Assembly: GCA_000421085.1 (NCBI GenBank)
Contig: ATWE01000009.1
Span: forward strand, 1-64,000
Reading direction: 5' to 3'
DNA length: 64,000 nt
DNA from: Ensifer sp. USDA 6670
GTDB lineage: Bacteria; Pseudomonadota; Alphaproteobacteria; Rhizobiales; Rhizobiaceae
Shown: piece by piece, positions 53,901 through 63,400 of the stretch
How the letters are laid out: the number at the start of each line of letters is the position of its first letter
Position numbering within the stretch: the stretch's first letter is position 1
Program-made: the position numbers and the translations under genes
The notes under the pieces: generated by a model
What the model was told of the DNA's origin: nothing
Databases searched by the model: none
What the model saw: the letters and a program-made list of their open reading frames with translations, nothing else

Positions 53901-54899
53901 ATGAAAGAGCCCGGTGAACTCGGCGTCGAAGGCCTCGCGTCGTCGCCGCGGCGTACCTTTGCCACTGGCATGGTATCTTTCGAGCGCTTCCAAGGGACCT
54001 ACTGCTTTCGCCACGTCATCCTGCAGCATAGTCCGCATTGGCAATAGATCTGAGAGCAGAAGCTGTTTCTTTAGGCCGGGCAAGGAGAAGAACCGGCACT
54101 GCCCTGTGACCCAGCTGGCAAGGATCTGCAACATTCCGGCGGTAGATTGTTCGGGTCGCAGAGCAATGGAACTGCTGCTGAGAAGCCGCTGGAGATGGCC
54201 GACCTCCCAACGCCCTTTGTACTCGATGAGGTTCATCGCTCCGCGATAGAGCGCGTTCCAGGCGCTGACCGCATCCGCTGATTTTGCGCACAGTGAACGA
54301 AGGCGATCTTGAGCTGAATTGACGCTGAGCCGATCAGAATCCAGAGCATGTACGACCTGGATGCGTAAGTGCGCGCAGGATGCAGTGAGAGGTAGGTTCG
54401 CCTCCGTGAGGCGACGGACGAAATCTTCCCCGATGTCCGACAGGCCGTCCGCTCGCCCCCCGCCCAGTTTCACGATGTCCTTGGCAAGATCGTTCTGAAT
54501 CGTTCCGCTCGCATCCGGTGCCACGACGAGCACACCGAAGGCGATCGTCTTGCCGTGAATGCCGTTCGCCAACGCGAGCAGTGCATCCCAGAGCGCGCCA
54601 CCTCGTGACAGTCCTTTTTTGGCCTGTACCTCGATCGGAAGACCGTTTTTGAGTTCGATCTTCACATCGTCGCCGGGACCATGGGTTTCCGCCCAGACCG
54701 CCACCGGAGTGTCATCAGCGATTCCTGCCAGCCATCCGATGGGAGTGCCCAAGAGCAGATGCACGGCGGCGATGCTTGTCACGGCCGCCTGAAAGTTCAT
54801 TCCAGAACCTGGCGCCGCGCCGGCTGCTGGCGGCTTCTTGGCTCGTTTAACCGGACCCGGCTTTGCAGCCGGGCCCTTTGTTCCGTAGTCAGTTGTCAT
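50934..54899 (-). CDS. NACHT/STAND ATPase with N-terminal nuclease-like domain (Avs-like)
   Basis: Protein of 1321 aa. ATG 54899 is chosen because AGGAG lies just upstream. Residues about 35-230 form a restriction-fold-like domain in which KIELKNGLPIEVQAKKG gives a PD-(D/E)xK-type core (acidic residue, then E-x-Q-x-K). The NTPase follows: Walker A VIAGPGLGKST near residue 345, Walker B VVLADGLDD near 415 and sensor RIVVTTRP. The C-terminal 800 residues are helical, HEAT/TPR-like repeats (LASDPRTDIRSLAESHLET). This is the architecture of bacterial NACHT/Avs defence proteins, where the repeats sense a phage product and the nuclease is switched on. It stands at the left end of the defence island. 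Confidence 0.8.
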   Translation of the reverse strand: MTTDYGTKGPAAKPGPVKRAKKPPAAGAAPGSGMNFQAAVTSIAAVHLLLGTPIGWLAGIADDTPVAVWAETHGPGDDVKIELKNGLPIEVQAKKGLSRGGALWDALLALANGIHGKTIAFGVLVVAPDASGTIQNDLAKDIVKLGGGRADGLSDIGEDFVRRLTEANLPLTASCAHLRIQVVHALDSDRLSVNSAQDRLRSLCAKSADAVSAWNALYRGAMNLIEYKGRWEVGHLQRLLSSSSIALRPEQSTAGMLQILASWVTGQCRFFSLPGLKKQLLLSDLLPMRTMLQDDVAKAVGPLEALERYHASGKGTPRRRREAFDAEFTGLFHRYSVVIAGPGLGKSTLILQLARTYASMGVPVLRVSLKSLAASMRAGASFEEGLYKWGLDSAPVSVVAFEAARLTDLVVLADGLDDCGDQHNPIGNALAAFAKSHPNARIVVTTRPIGYETQALLHWRHYDLNAPEADKGASNLGALVKAAAATDELKNSASEIAKRELARSKAATTIASSPQLLGMAASLIATEAALPVSRAALYERMIALLSKTSRYAGDSVGETVRQRVMVIVGWILVRDPIAATQSIIDECCRIIAPELGVTPLAASKQVESAIGFWEAGGLVERLHHSGTTLMTFIHKSFAEYAAGRHLASLEGIERESQIERVIDDASWSEVIGFAAGMGVGDEIARLLVARQASGTHGQIQRAVALLTDPDAEITDSYAVILVSAAFEAATRGDNEGFEIGMALVSLARARPKLVGPAASKYLYEDDAVPRLVAWAAAVNAGPEWFDATALRRVLAALTAEIVLPQLGSLLGGLRLIDRKDRDLLQEVGLAALRVVPDGEAEEFLATALAGEAFQNIGFLSKVETELERRGLAKIRKPWAKGLESMGWAVGKFADPWTKASRATLRGVVDALKADTAAGGSISEAYPYVASLLRLAGFYDVIAGDVHAWTLAYEAAGVKEALRLLAIAGGMPADMLEADALGLSNHLEAEPDKDIFSFGLPSVDLPPLAWERITAANPDRELLLKALAHKSEWLVEVAASALEADPPALVDLQGRLAGAEELELAGLAHVIVSRFPSVAVETLLPVLSGSPRPGLEYVLNSLAVLDSDPSDSLLFALADVLVGKDVQMANSGAKLALELVKRQRFADNKLLQRSFDHWKIHEEPYPKSGGVVPQSPRPHLFEALLLLDAIDHGKLIELASDPRTDIRSLAESHLETRISAAPTLLVLTVDALLRRAMPPAFAAKLVSRITFDPEHVRALSVLLSDQDPRWRLAGMNLLVSPPMEPDEVYAHARRLEHDPEIEIRERVRKVLKSAPSAVAAPE

Positions 54900-55168
54900 G
54901 GTCTCCTGTCCCAACGAAAACCTAAAGTATGAACGGGTGCATGCGGGCCAATTATGTTTGGAGCCCTGGCTCGGTCAGTTTCGCCGCCCTCGCCGAATCG
55001 TTCACCGGAAGATGCTGCTGGCTACTTCTAGCGAGGCACCTCACATGGGGACAAGCGTGCGGTAACTGCCGGTTAGGCGAAATTTCCGCATCCGCCGGAT
55101 TCACACCAGGATCGACCGAAATACAGCGCTACAGAAATACACGGCCAGCCGTATCAACCAGGCCACCA

Positions 55169-56953
55169 TCAGAGCGCGCTCCCGAGATCCTCGATCGGAT
55201 GACCATGAAACCAGTTCGTTAGCGTCGTCATGGCGCTCGGTGTAAGGCGCTGGGTGAACAGCAGGGCAAGCCGGCACTTCGGCCTTGATACCGCGACGTA
55301 GAAAAGGTTCCGGTAGCGCTCGTATCGATCGCGCTCCTGTGCAATGCGGTGCGGATCACTTGCCAACTCGAGGAACGCGTTGAAGTCGTAGTCTGACCAG
55401 CCCCGGCCGAACACGACCAACACGTTCTCAAACTGGTCGCCCTTCACGCCGTGCTTGGTCTCAAAGGGGGAGTGTCCGTCGAGATATTCGCAGAGGGCGA
55501 TGATCTCCCGATACCGGACCGCGTGGAGCTTATCGAGCTCCTGAAGGCGGTCGCTCAGGGGCTCTTGAGATTGCTTTGCGTCGACCAGGTCGTGTTCCAT
55601 TCGGCTAATTGCCTCGCTGAGAAGCGGCAGGCCAGAGTTTTGAAGATGAGCAATGACGTCGCCGACTGTCCCTGCCTCGCGAAGCTCGCACAGGCGGCTC
55701 ATCGCCGTTGACCAGCGCGCTTTGTCAGCCGGCCCCTTCATCACGGGATGCCGGGTGTCGATGTAATGGAACATCGCCCCGAAGCGCTTTTCGAGGAACG
55801 CCTTCGCCGCCGGTTCCAGGTGCTCGTGGAAGTACTTAATGACGTCGTTGGCCTTACGCGCGAAGGAGTCGTTGAAACGAAACACGTCGCGCATCGACGC
55901 GTAGCCAAGCTCGTTCGCGAGCGCCCGGTGCGTTAGCATCAGGACCTTGGTGTCTGATAGGAAATTCCATCCGTCCGCGATCAGCGCTTCTTTCGTCGCC
56001 TGGAATGCGGCAGCCGCCGTTGGCTCCGGCAAATCGCCGCCCCAATGGGCCCCCGTCCGCCGCTTGCCGATCCAAGCATTAGTGTGGAACAGCCTGACCG
56101 TTGCGGGCGAGCCTGGATCGCGCGGCGCTTGCTGTAGATCCGGCCTGATCTTGTTCAGGCAGTCGACGATCGGCTTCGCGCTGCGGAAGTTAGCCTTCTT
56201 TTCCACACGCTTGAGCGACGCGTGTTGGATTGAGCCGCAGCCGTCGCCGTAGATCTTCTGCCAGTGATCGCCGAAGAACCCGAACTGCGGCGTACCTGGT
56301 TTCCCGAGGAAGTGCTCTTTGAAAGCCGCGACCACCTCCGCGTTCGTGTCCTGATACTCGTCGACGAGGATGATCGGAAAACGGCTGGTCAGCGCGTTCC
56401 GAAATTTCGCCGAGTTCATCAGCTCGATAAAGAGCGGAAAGATATCATCGTGGTGCAGTTTGGCCGTGCGACCCTCAATGGACCGCCGGCCGAGAGCATA
56501 TCCGACTGCATTGATCCCCGCCGTAGGCGGCGCCTCGGGATTCGGTGACACCGTGTCGTCGGTAGCATTCGCGAGCTCATCCTTGCGTCCCTGCCAGCCT
56601 GCCAGGGTCGGCACCAGTTCGCAGAGCCGCTTCTGAAAACCACTGATGAGCGACCATGCGAAGGTGTGGGTTGTCTCGCAGTAGATCGCAGGATGACCAT
56701 CGGTCTGGGCAATGATCATGTCCCGTGCGACGTTCGTGTACGTGACGCAAGCTACCTGCTGATGACGCCTGATCAGCAACCGTGCGCGGTCGTCTAGGAC
56801 ATAGCGCAGGGCCGCAATCAACGAGTAGGTCTTGCCCGCGCCTGCGCCGGCCTCGAAAACGAAGCTGGAACCGTCCATAAGGTGCGATTGCAGCGTGCTC
56901 CACGCTTCCGCAGCGGCAGCCTCGGCAGGATTGAGTTGCGGCTCCTCGCTCAT
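55169..56953 (-). CDS. gajB: Gabija protein GajB, UvrD-like helicase
   Basis: SF1 helicase of 594 aa. Walker A FEAGAGAGKTYSL near residue 33, motif Ia (CVTYTNVAR), Walker B ILVDEYQDTN, motif III FFGDHWQKIYGD, and motif VI LFYVAVSRPKCRL. It is shorter than housekeeping UvrD. The start overlaps the stop of the OLD-type gene by 4 bp (ATGA), the diagnostic gajA-gajB layout. In Gabija, GajB senses or supplies nucleotide/DNA signals that activate the GajA nuclease during phage infection. Confidence 0.88.
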   Translation of the reverse strand: MSEEPQLNPAEAAAAEAWSTLQSHLMDGSSFVFEAGAGAGKTYSLIAALRYVLDDRARLLIRRHQQVACVTYTNVARDMIIAQTDGHPAIYCETTHTFAWSLISGFQKRLCELVPTLAGWQGRKDELANATDDTVSPNPEAPPTAGINAVGYALGRRSIEGRTAKLHHDDIFPLFIELMNSAKFRNALTSRFPIILVDEYQDTNAEVVAAFKEHFLGKPGTPQFGFFGDHWQKIYGDGCGSIQHASLKRVEKKANFRSAKPIVDCLNKIRPDLQQAPRDPGSPATVRLFHTNAWIGKRRTGAHWGGDLPEPTAAAAFQATKEALIADGWNFLSDTKVLMLTHRALANELGYASMRDVFRFNDSFARKANDVIKYFHEHLEPAAKAFLEKRFGAMFHYIDTRHPVMKGPADKARWSTAMSRLCELREAGTVGDVIAHLQNSGLPLLSEAISRMEHDLVDAKQSQEPLSDRLQELDKLHAVRYREIIALCEYLDGHSPFETKHGVKGDQFENVLVVFGRGWSDYDFNAFLELASDPHRIAQERDRYERYRNLFYVAVSRPKCRLALLFTQRLTPSAMTTLTNWFHGHPIEDLGSAL

Positions 56954-59223
56954 GCACCGGCTCCATTGCTGCCTTCGCTGGCGGCCGCAGCTTCGACCTG
57001 CGCCACCGCAGCCGCCACAACGCCAGGATCGACTTCCGCAACCGTATTGACCGCGAGCCAGCGCAGCCCGTCAGTGATGTATTTCGGGGTCGTCCAGTTC
57101 GTTACGTCGATGGCGTACTTGAGCGCGAACTTGGACTTCTTGTGCTTCTTCGCCTCAGATTCCGCCGCTGCGGCCATGAGGTCGGGCGTACCAGTCGCCA
57201 GATTGAAGAGTGTAGGATTGGCGAGAATGAAGGCGTCTTCGAACGTTCTACCGCAGGGACCACCGTCAACTTCCGGAACTTGGTAGGCCAACCGAACCGC
57301 ACCGCGGATCTTTTCAGCGTCCGTTGCTGCGCGAACGACTGCAAGGTCTAGAGGAGCCTTCTTGGCCTTGAGGTTGCCGCCCGTAGCGCCCGTCGATGCT
57401 GTTCCAGTTTGCTGCTCGGAGGAGGCGGCCGCCGCCTCGTCTACTCCCTCAGCCGGCGCAGGGACCGACACGTCGCCAACTCCGTCCTCTTCCACGCCCG
57501 CATCATCATCATCATCGCCACCGGAACCGAACCAGTACTTGATGCAGCTGTTGCTCGTACTCTTACCGGCATGGACGAGGCAAGCCTCCCACTTACCACT
57601 CGGCTTTCTTTCAACGGCATCGATGTCAGTAACGATCAGGCTCCGCAGCCCGATGAATTCAAGCAGCGGCTTAAAAAGATGAGCGTACGCGCCGCCGACC
57701 TCCATGATCGTGATGTATTGGCTGGTCAGCTTCAACGTCTCGTCCGCAGCGTCAAGCGCGCGAATGATCCGGGGCAGCATGAGCCGCTCTGTTGTACCTT
57801 CGATCAGGATCGCCTTGTCCGCGAAGAACAGGTCGCAGCGCGTTAGCGTCAGGTACTGGTGCAGGAATTTCTGGGTTGGTTCCCCCATACCTTCAATGCC
57901 GGTGCTAAGATCGCGCACATTCGTGCACCTTACGCCAATGGGCTGCCCCTTTGAGGTCACGGCAAAGTAGCGGATCGTATCGAAGCTCGCCTCATTCGCG
58001 ATGTGCGGCGAGTGCGTTGAGACAATGAATTGCACCGGCCATGGCTTGGGTTCTTCGCCAGCCTCGCCCTTGCAGAGCTTGGCTACGATCGCGGGCAATT
58101 GTCGAATAAAGACCTCCTGCATTTGCGGGTGCAGATGTGCTTCCGGTTCTTCGATAACGATGAGCTGCAGGCCAGGCGCCTGCGGCTCAGCCCGGTACTT
58201 CCGATAGAAGCCGACGATGCGGAGGAGGATGTAGAGAAGATTGCGGAAGCCCAAGCCGTTGTAGGCCTCCGGGAGTTGCACACCGGAATAGCCTTCGTAC
58301 TGGACCCGGGTGAAGTTCGAGAGCAGCTTGCCGACCTCAAGCTTCGTTTCAGGCAGGAGCGGAGCGTTGTCGAGCCCCGGATAGCCGAAGTCAGCGATGG
58401 TCGGCATCAGCTTAGCGAGCTGCTTCTTGAAATCGCTATCGATGTCGCTCTGGATTTGGTCGACCGCCTTTTTCAGGCTCTCGGCAATGTCGCGCTGCTC
58501 TCCGTCTGCGGTTGCAATAGAAGCGCTCGCAAAGAGGCCTTCCAATACCTTTGCGAGGACATCCGTCTCGCGCCCTCCTGTGCCATCAACTGCGCGCTGA
58601 GCATTAACGAAACCAAGGGATAGCAGTCCGTTCACAGCTTTCGGCGAGACTTCGCGCGTGTTCGCGGAGTCGTTTGGGTCTTCGGCCCACATTTGAGTGA
58701 CGAACAGTTGCGGCACTCGCTCAGCGAGCGTTCGAAACCAGACGACGCGATCCACCTCGGATACGCTCCCGTCCGCACCTTCGAGCTTCAGCCCTTCATG
58801 ACCTTCGAAGAAGGCTTTGATCGACCCGTCGCTGAGCGCACGACGACACACAACAACCGCTTCCGCGCACGCATCGTCGGTGTCGATCACGAACTCTTTG
58901 AGCGCCCCAAACTCGGGCATGCTCGGATTATAAGAGACGTGAACCCGCAGCTCGATGTACGGGATGAGCGCGCGGATCTGCGGCTCAGAAGCGCCCTTGT
59001 TGTATGCGCTGAGTGCCGCGCAGAAACGGTCGTAGCATGCACTGGAGAAGTCTTCGATTTCGAAGCCCGATTTGTCTTCGAGGAACTTTCGGATGACGTC
59101 AGAGAGCGAGGTCTTTCCGCAATTATTGCGGCCCACGATCACTGTGGTGGTTGGCTCCAATTGCAGCGTCACTTTGTGGAGCAGCCGGAAATTTGTGACC
59201 TGTATTTTCGAAATCTGCAACAC
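56950..59223 (-). CDS. gajA: Gabija protein GajA, OLD-family ATPase/TOPRIM nuclease
   Basis: Protein of 757 aa, larger than the usual GajA (about 580). ATPase parts: Walker A VGRNNCGKTS near residue 30, Walker B LIVIEEPEAHLHPQ, H-loop IVSTHSPHI. TOPRIM nuclease parts: ILIEGTTERLMLPRI and IVTDIDAVE. A low-complexity acidic and Ala/Ser/Thr-rich insert (GGDDDDDAGVEED) of roughly 70 residues lies between the TOPRIM motif and the C-terminal region. Start is GTG 59223 with GGGAG upstream. Together with gajB this is a complete Gabija pair, which nicks phage DNA when nucleotide pools fall. Confidence 0.87.
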   Translation of the reverse strand: MLQISKIQVTNFRLLHKVTLQLEPTTTVIVGRNNCGKTSLSDVIRKFLEDKSGFEIEDFSSACYDRFCAALSAYNKGASEPQIRALIPYIELRVHVSYNPSMPEFGALKEFVIDTDDACAEAVVVCRRALSDGSIKAFFEGHEGLKLEGADGSVSEVDRVVWFRTLAERVPQLFVTQMWAEDPNDSANTREVSPKAVNGLLSLGFVNAQRAVDGTGGRETDVLAKVLEGLFASASIATADGEQRDIAESLKKAVDQIQSDIDSDFKKQLAKLMPTIADFGYPGLDNAPLLPETKLEVGKLLSNFTRVQYEGYSGVQLPEAYNGLGFRNLLYILLRIVGFYRKYRAEPQAPGLQLIVIEEPEAHLHPQMQEVFIRQLPAIVAKLCKGEAGEEPKPWPVQFIVSTHSPHIANEASFDTIRYFAVTSKGQPIGVRCTNVRDLSTGIEGMGEPTQKFLHQYLTLTRCDLFFADKAILIEGTTERLMLPRIIRALDAADETLKLTSQYITIMEVGGAYAHLFKPLLEFIGLRSLIVTDIDAVERKPSGKWEACLVHAGKSTSNSCIKYWFGSGGDDDDDAGVEEDGVGDVSVPAPAEGVDEAAAASSEQQTGTASTGATGGNLKAKKAPLDLAVVRAATDAEKIRGAVRLAYQVPEVDGGPCGRTFEDAFILANPTLFNLATGTPDLMAAAAESEAKKHKKSKFALKYAIDVTNWTTPKYITDGLRWLAVNTVAEVDPGVVAAAVAQVEAAAASEGSNGAGA

Positions 59224-59295
59224 TCACTCCCATTTGAATCCGCCGTATCCCGGGATGGCATAATCTTTGCTTTCCCGCATCGGTAGTATCGTTAC

Positions 59296-60135
59296 TCACG
59301 GTTCGTCGTTATTGCTTGAGCCGAACATGCTGCTGCCAAACTGGGGCCCGCCGTACGGCGGTCTGTTTTCGAGGGTGTAAGCAGGCAGCTCAATACCAAT
59401 GTCGATCAAAGCTGGTACGTACGGCGTCCATTTTTTGTTTTTGGTCTTCAGCTTCTCAGCAATAAAGTCGTTCGCCTCAGTGTTGTCGACTTCGATAAGC
59501 GCGTTACGCAACCAAGCTCCGTGATCACCGAAACTCTCGTCATCTTGGATCGAGCCCGTCACCCAATCCGCCATAAAGTGAGACCAATACGTGAAACACG
59601 CATCTTGTGCCCAGGGGTCGTGTGCCAGCATGATCCCTCCATCATTCTGAGGGTTATACAAGGAGTACGACAGATGGCTCTCACCTATGAACCGGCGTAG
59701 GATCATGATCTTTTCTTCTTGATCAACGTCTCTATCGTAACCGGACTCTTTCCTCACTTTGGCTTGAAAAAAGAAAACACTTGAGGTCGTATCACGAGAA
59801 TTATGGCTGCTATTGTCCCTTACTCGCAAACGGATGGCGTAATCAGATTGCGTTATCGCACCTTCGTGATTTTGAGTGAAACCGCGAGCAGTACAGCTAA
59901 ATGAAAACGCCTCTTCTAACTCCATTTCCGCTAGAGCGTCCGTGATGTTCTGGCACAGCGCGGCCGCGTTGTAAGGAAGGTACGGAGGCGGCTGATCTCT
60001 TGAGAGACACATCAAGAGATCGTCGGTACATGCTGTCTCTTTGTGACCGAGTCCCCAAGGGCGGACATTCGAACTCACATAGTCACTTACGCCGTCGAAG
60101 AATTCCAAAAAGATAGGTTTTAGCGCAGGAATCAT
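59296..60135 (-). CDS. hypothetical protein with a possible PD-(D/E)xK core
   Basis: Unrecognised protein of 279 aa, 72 bp upstream of gajA on the same strand. Asp98 in ITQSDYAIRL and Gln124-Ala-Lys126 in FFFQAKVRKES are spaced like the D...QxK core of Mrr-type restriction nucleases. The C-terminus is Pro/Gly/Ser-rich (PPYGGPQFGSSMFGSSNN). It lies between Gabija and Hachiman and could be an extra effector or a separate small defence gene. No signal or TM. Nuclease activity is inference only. Confidence 0.6.
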   Translation of the reverse strand: MIPALKPIFLEFFDGVSDYVSSNVRPWGLGHKETACTDDLLMCLSRDQPPPYLPYNAAALCQNITDALAEMELEEAFSFSCTARGFTQNHEGAITQSDYAIRLRVRDNSSHNSRDTTSSVFFFQAKVRKESGYDRDVDQEEKIMILRRFIGESHLSYSLYNPQNDGGIMLAHDPWAQDACFTYWSHFMADWVTGSIQDDESFGDHGAWLRNALIEVDNTEANDFIAEKLKTKNKKWTPYVPALIDIGIELPAYTLENRPPYGGPQFGSSMFGSSNNDEP

Positions 60136-60438
60136 TACTGATCTCTAATTTACAAGAGGCTTCACGTGAGCTTTTTACGGGCTAACCGTTGTCGAAAAAT
60201 CGAAAAATTGATGACTAGGTCACATTAACAAAGTTTCTACTCAAAACATCTAAGGTATGACTCTAGGTTGCCTTTTAGGAGGCAGTGGTGGCGTGGTGCT
60301 CTTACCGACGTGGAATGGCATATAGCCAGCATCCGGAAGTAGCGGGACGCGAAGCCCCATGGTCGCCGATCCATGAGCGGATATCAGCGGCGAGGCGACC
60401 GCCGCCGAGAGGGATATCGGGGCCTGGATATCCGAGCG
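60136..60438. other. intergenic
   Basis: About 300 bp after hamB, including an AT-rich stretch near 60180-60250 that probably holds the promoter of the preceding minus-strand gene. No gene is seen. Confidence 0.4.
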
Positions 60439-63400
60439 TTAGTGGCCACCAAGCTCGCGAGCAACTTCTCGAAAATACTCGGGCATCGACTCAAGGAGAG
60501 CTTTCACTGCATCATATTCCTTCCTGCAACAAGCTTTTGCGCCTGCGCGATCAAATACTTTGGGAAAAGCTTCGGCCATCTGTTGCGCAACGACTCTGTC
60601 CGCGAAGCCGGCTTCATAAAACGCGAGTGACGATTCAGTTTGAAGTCCATTTTTCACCTGCCTCTGGAGCAGAGTAACTGCATCGACAAGGCCAGGCTCA
60701 ATCGATTCAACAAGGTCAACGACCGACGCGAGTATCATGGCTAGGTGGTAACCGAACCCATCCTCGCAAATTGATACCACATGGTCGGCCGTGGCGTGGT
60801 CGCCACTCACACGAACATCGCCCTTTACGAGAATCTCTCGAATCGAGGCAAAGGATTGCCCCTCGGTCCAAACTGAGAGAATTGTCGGGATGACGGTGGC
60901 ATCGCTCAAAGACGATAAAGATTTCGCTGAAGCGAGCGGGATCGCCTGCTCGATCAAGAGTGGCAAGAGAGTTCCGTCTTTAACCGCCGCAGTCAGTTTG
61001 TCCGAGCTCGCCTCGATCCATTTGCTCAATTTGTTAAGTGCCGCCGGCGCCAAAGGCGACTTCTTGATGAGCTTACGGTAAGCTGCGTCGGTACTGTTTT
61101 GGATGGATTTGACCGTTGCCTGGAATAGCTCCACGACCCGCGGTCGGGTTTCATCGTCAGCGAGATGGTATCCCAGTGTGTTCGCAGCGAGTCGTTCGGC
61201 CGCCGCGATTGCATCTTCAGCCTCAAAGTCGATATGCTGCGCGAGATACATCGCAATACTTTGAATCGCCCGCGCCCTCCCCTGAAGGTAATCGCTGACC
61301 TCAGAGGCGCTTGCGTTCGGGAATTGTCTGAGGACTTCTTTTACGATCGAGGCAATTGCGTCGTCGTCAGCGAAAGCCAAGTTCTCGTCAGCGAGGTTGA
61401 AAGTGAGGACGACAGGAGTGCCGGCCGTCTGTTTGTAGTCTTCGAATATCTGAAGGATACTGCTCTGGCTTGGCTCAGCTCCATCCTGGTCCAGAAGCTT
61501 CTTTGCAGCCTCCCAACGCCAGTTTTTATAGTTGTCTTCTCGTTCATCATAGATCGACGGCGCAGAGAATATAACGCTGCTCTCCGTGTGCATGCCGGCA
61601 CGCCCGGCTCGCCCCATGAGATTGTGGAAGTCACGCACCTTTATTTTCTCTTTGCCTTGTTGCGTGGCGGTGACGACTAGGTATTTGATCGGAAAATTCA
61701 CGCCTTGGGCTAACGTCGATGTGCAGGCGACGATGCGAGCGTGACCGGCCTTCATCGCATGTTCTACACAAAGACGGATCCCGTGGGGCGTGCTAGCATG
61801 GTGAGATAGAACCCCAAGTCGGCTCGCGCCGACAACATCGACGTCACCGAGATTGCTCGATATTAAATTTGCCAGCCTTTCCAACTCTTCGGAATCTGAC
61901 CATGCGCTTGGCTTGTCTAACCCAACCTTTCGCTTAAAGAGATCTACAACGCGCCAAGAGACTTTCGACACGCTGGCCTTTTGGCCGCAGAACAAAGCTA
62001 CGCTTCCGTTGATGCCGAGATGCAGCGCTAGGTACAATCCAATGTCAACGCTTTCAGAGATTTCCGCAGAGTGATTGCGGTCCGGAAACACTCGATCGCG
62101 TTCACGCTTGCTCTTTTTTTCAAGCGGAAGCTCTTCAATAATCCGGGGAACGAAGTATTCATCCTCATCCGGGTCGATCGGGTTCACGTATCGTAGCCAG
62201 CCACGCTCTTTCTGCCAGCTGGCGAAAGCGATGCTCTTCGCAGTTGGCAAAAGCCCCTCCCCTCCCACAATCGCCGAGCCATCTCCGATCAGCCAGTCTG
62301 CAATCTGCTCCGCATTGCCGATAACGGCCGAAATCAAAACAATCTGCGCCTCTGGTTTAAGCATCATGCGAAGCGAGGAAAGCAGTAGCTCGTAAGTCGG
62401 GCCACGCGTGAAACCTTCGAATTGATGCCCCTCGTCGTAGACAATCAATCCAATACGCTCTGCCAGCTCAGGCGCCCGACGAAGCATGTAAAGCAACTTC
62501 TCGGGGGTGATTACCAACACGCTATTTTGCGCAAGGAGCTGCTCAATTCCGAAGTCCATAAGATAGGAATCAGAGACTTCGTCCATGAGCACATGCTCGC
62601 CTTGGAAGGCCCTCACGAGATCTGAGCGAATATCGTGACATAGTGATTTGAATGGCGCCACGATAATTGCGAGGGATGTTCTCTTCGATAAGAATGCCGC
62701 TCTGATAATGAGCTCAGTTGCTCGCGTTTTACCCGCGCTCGTAGGCATCTGGATTACCGCTGAACGCCCTCTCAACAGATCGGCATCAGCAATTCGCCGT
62801 TGAGCTGGCCATAGCTCGATAGGAAAGCCCGTCTTGGCAAGCGCAGGCGACCACGCCTCCAGGGATAGGTCAGAGGTTGGAGGAAGCCTGTTGCGAGAAG
62901 AATTCTGGATTTTTCCCGAGCATATCGCTGTGACAAGATCCCCGTAAAGTACTTCGCGGTCAGTGCCAATCTCAATCAGTTCTTCGCGAAGCTCACGGCA
63001 AAGCTCCGGAATAGCGCGATCATCCTCTTCCTGGAGGGCGTAGTGACCTCGGATCAGCTCAAGCAGGCGATCGGCAAAGCCGGCGTGAAAGATTTCGGTT
63101 TCTATCGGCTCCAAGCGATTTTGAAGAATTCTGCTTGCGAGCAAGGCCAGCCCACCGCCAAGTTCTGCTGGAGGCTCGCTGGAGCGCTTAACGACAACGA
63201 CGGCATTCCCGATGGCATCAGAAAGATAATAGGCGGAAGCGCAAAGCAGCGAGAACTCTACAGTGATGCTGCCATCCAACTTTGCCTCTAGGTAAGAGTC
63301 AAAAAAGGTCGCGGCAAAACGAACGTTGTCAATAGCAGCAATATCTTCATCCCATGTCTCCGGACGGTCGCTCGCGGCAGGATCGATGAAGTGATCAGCA

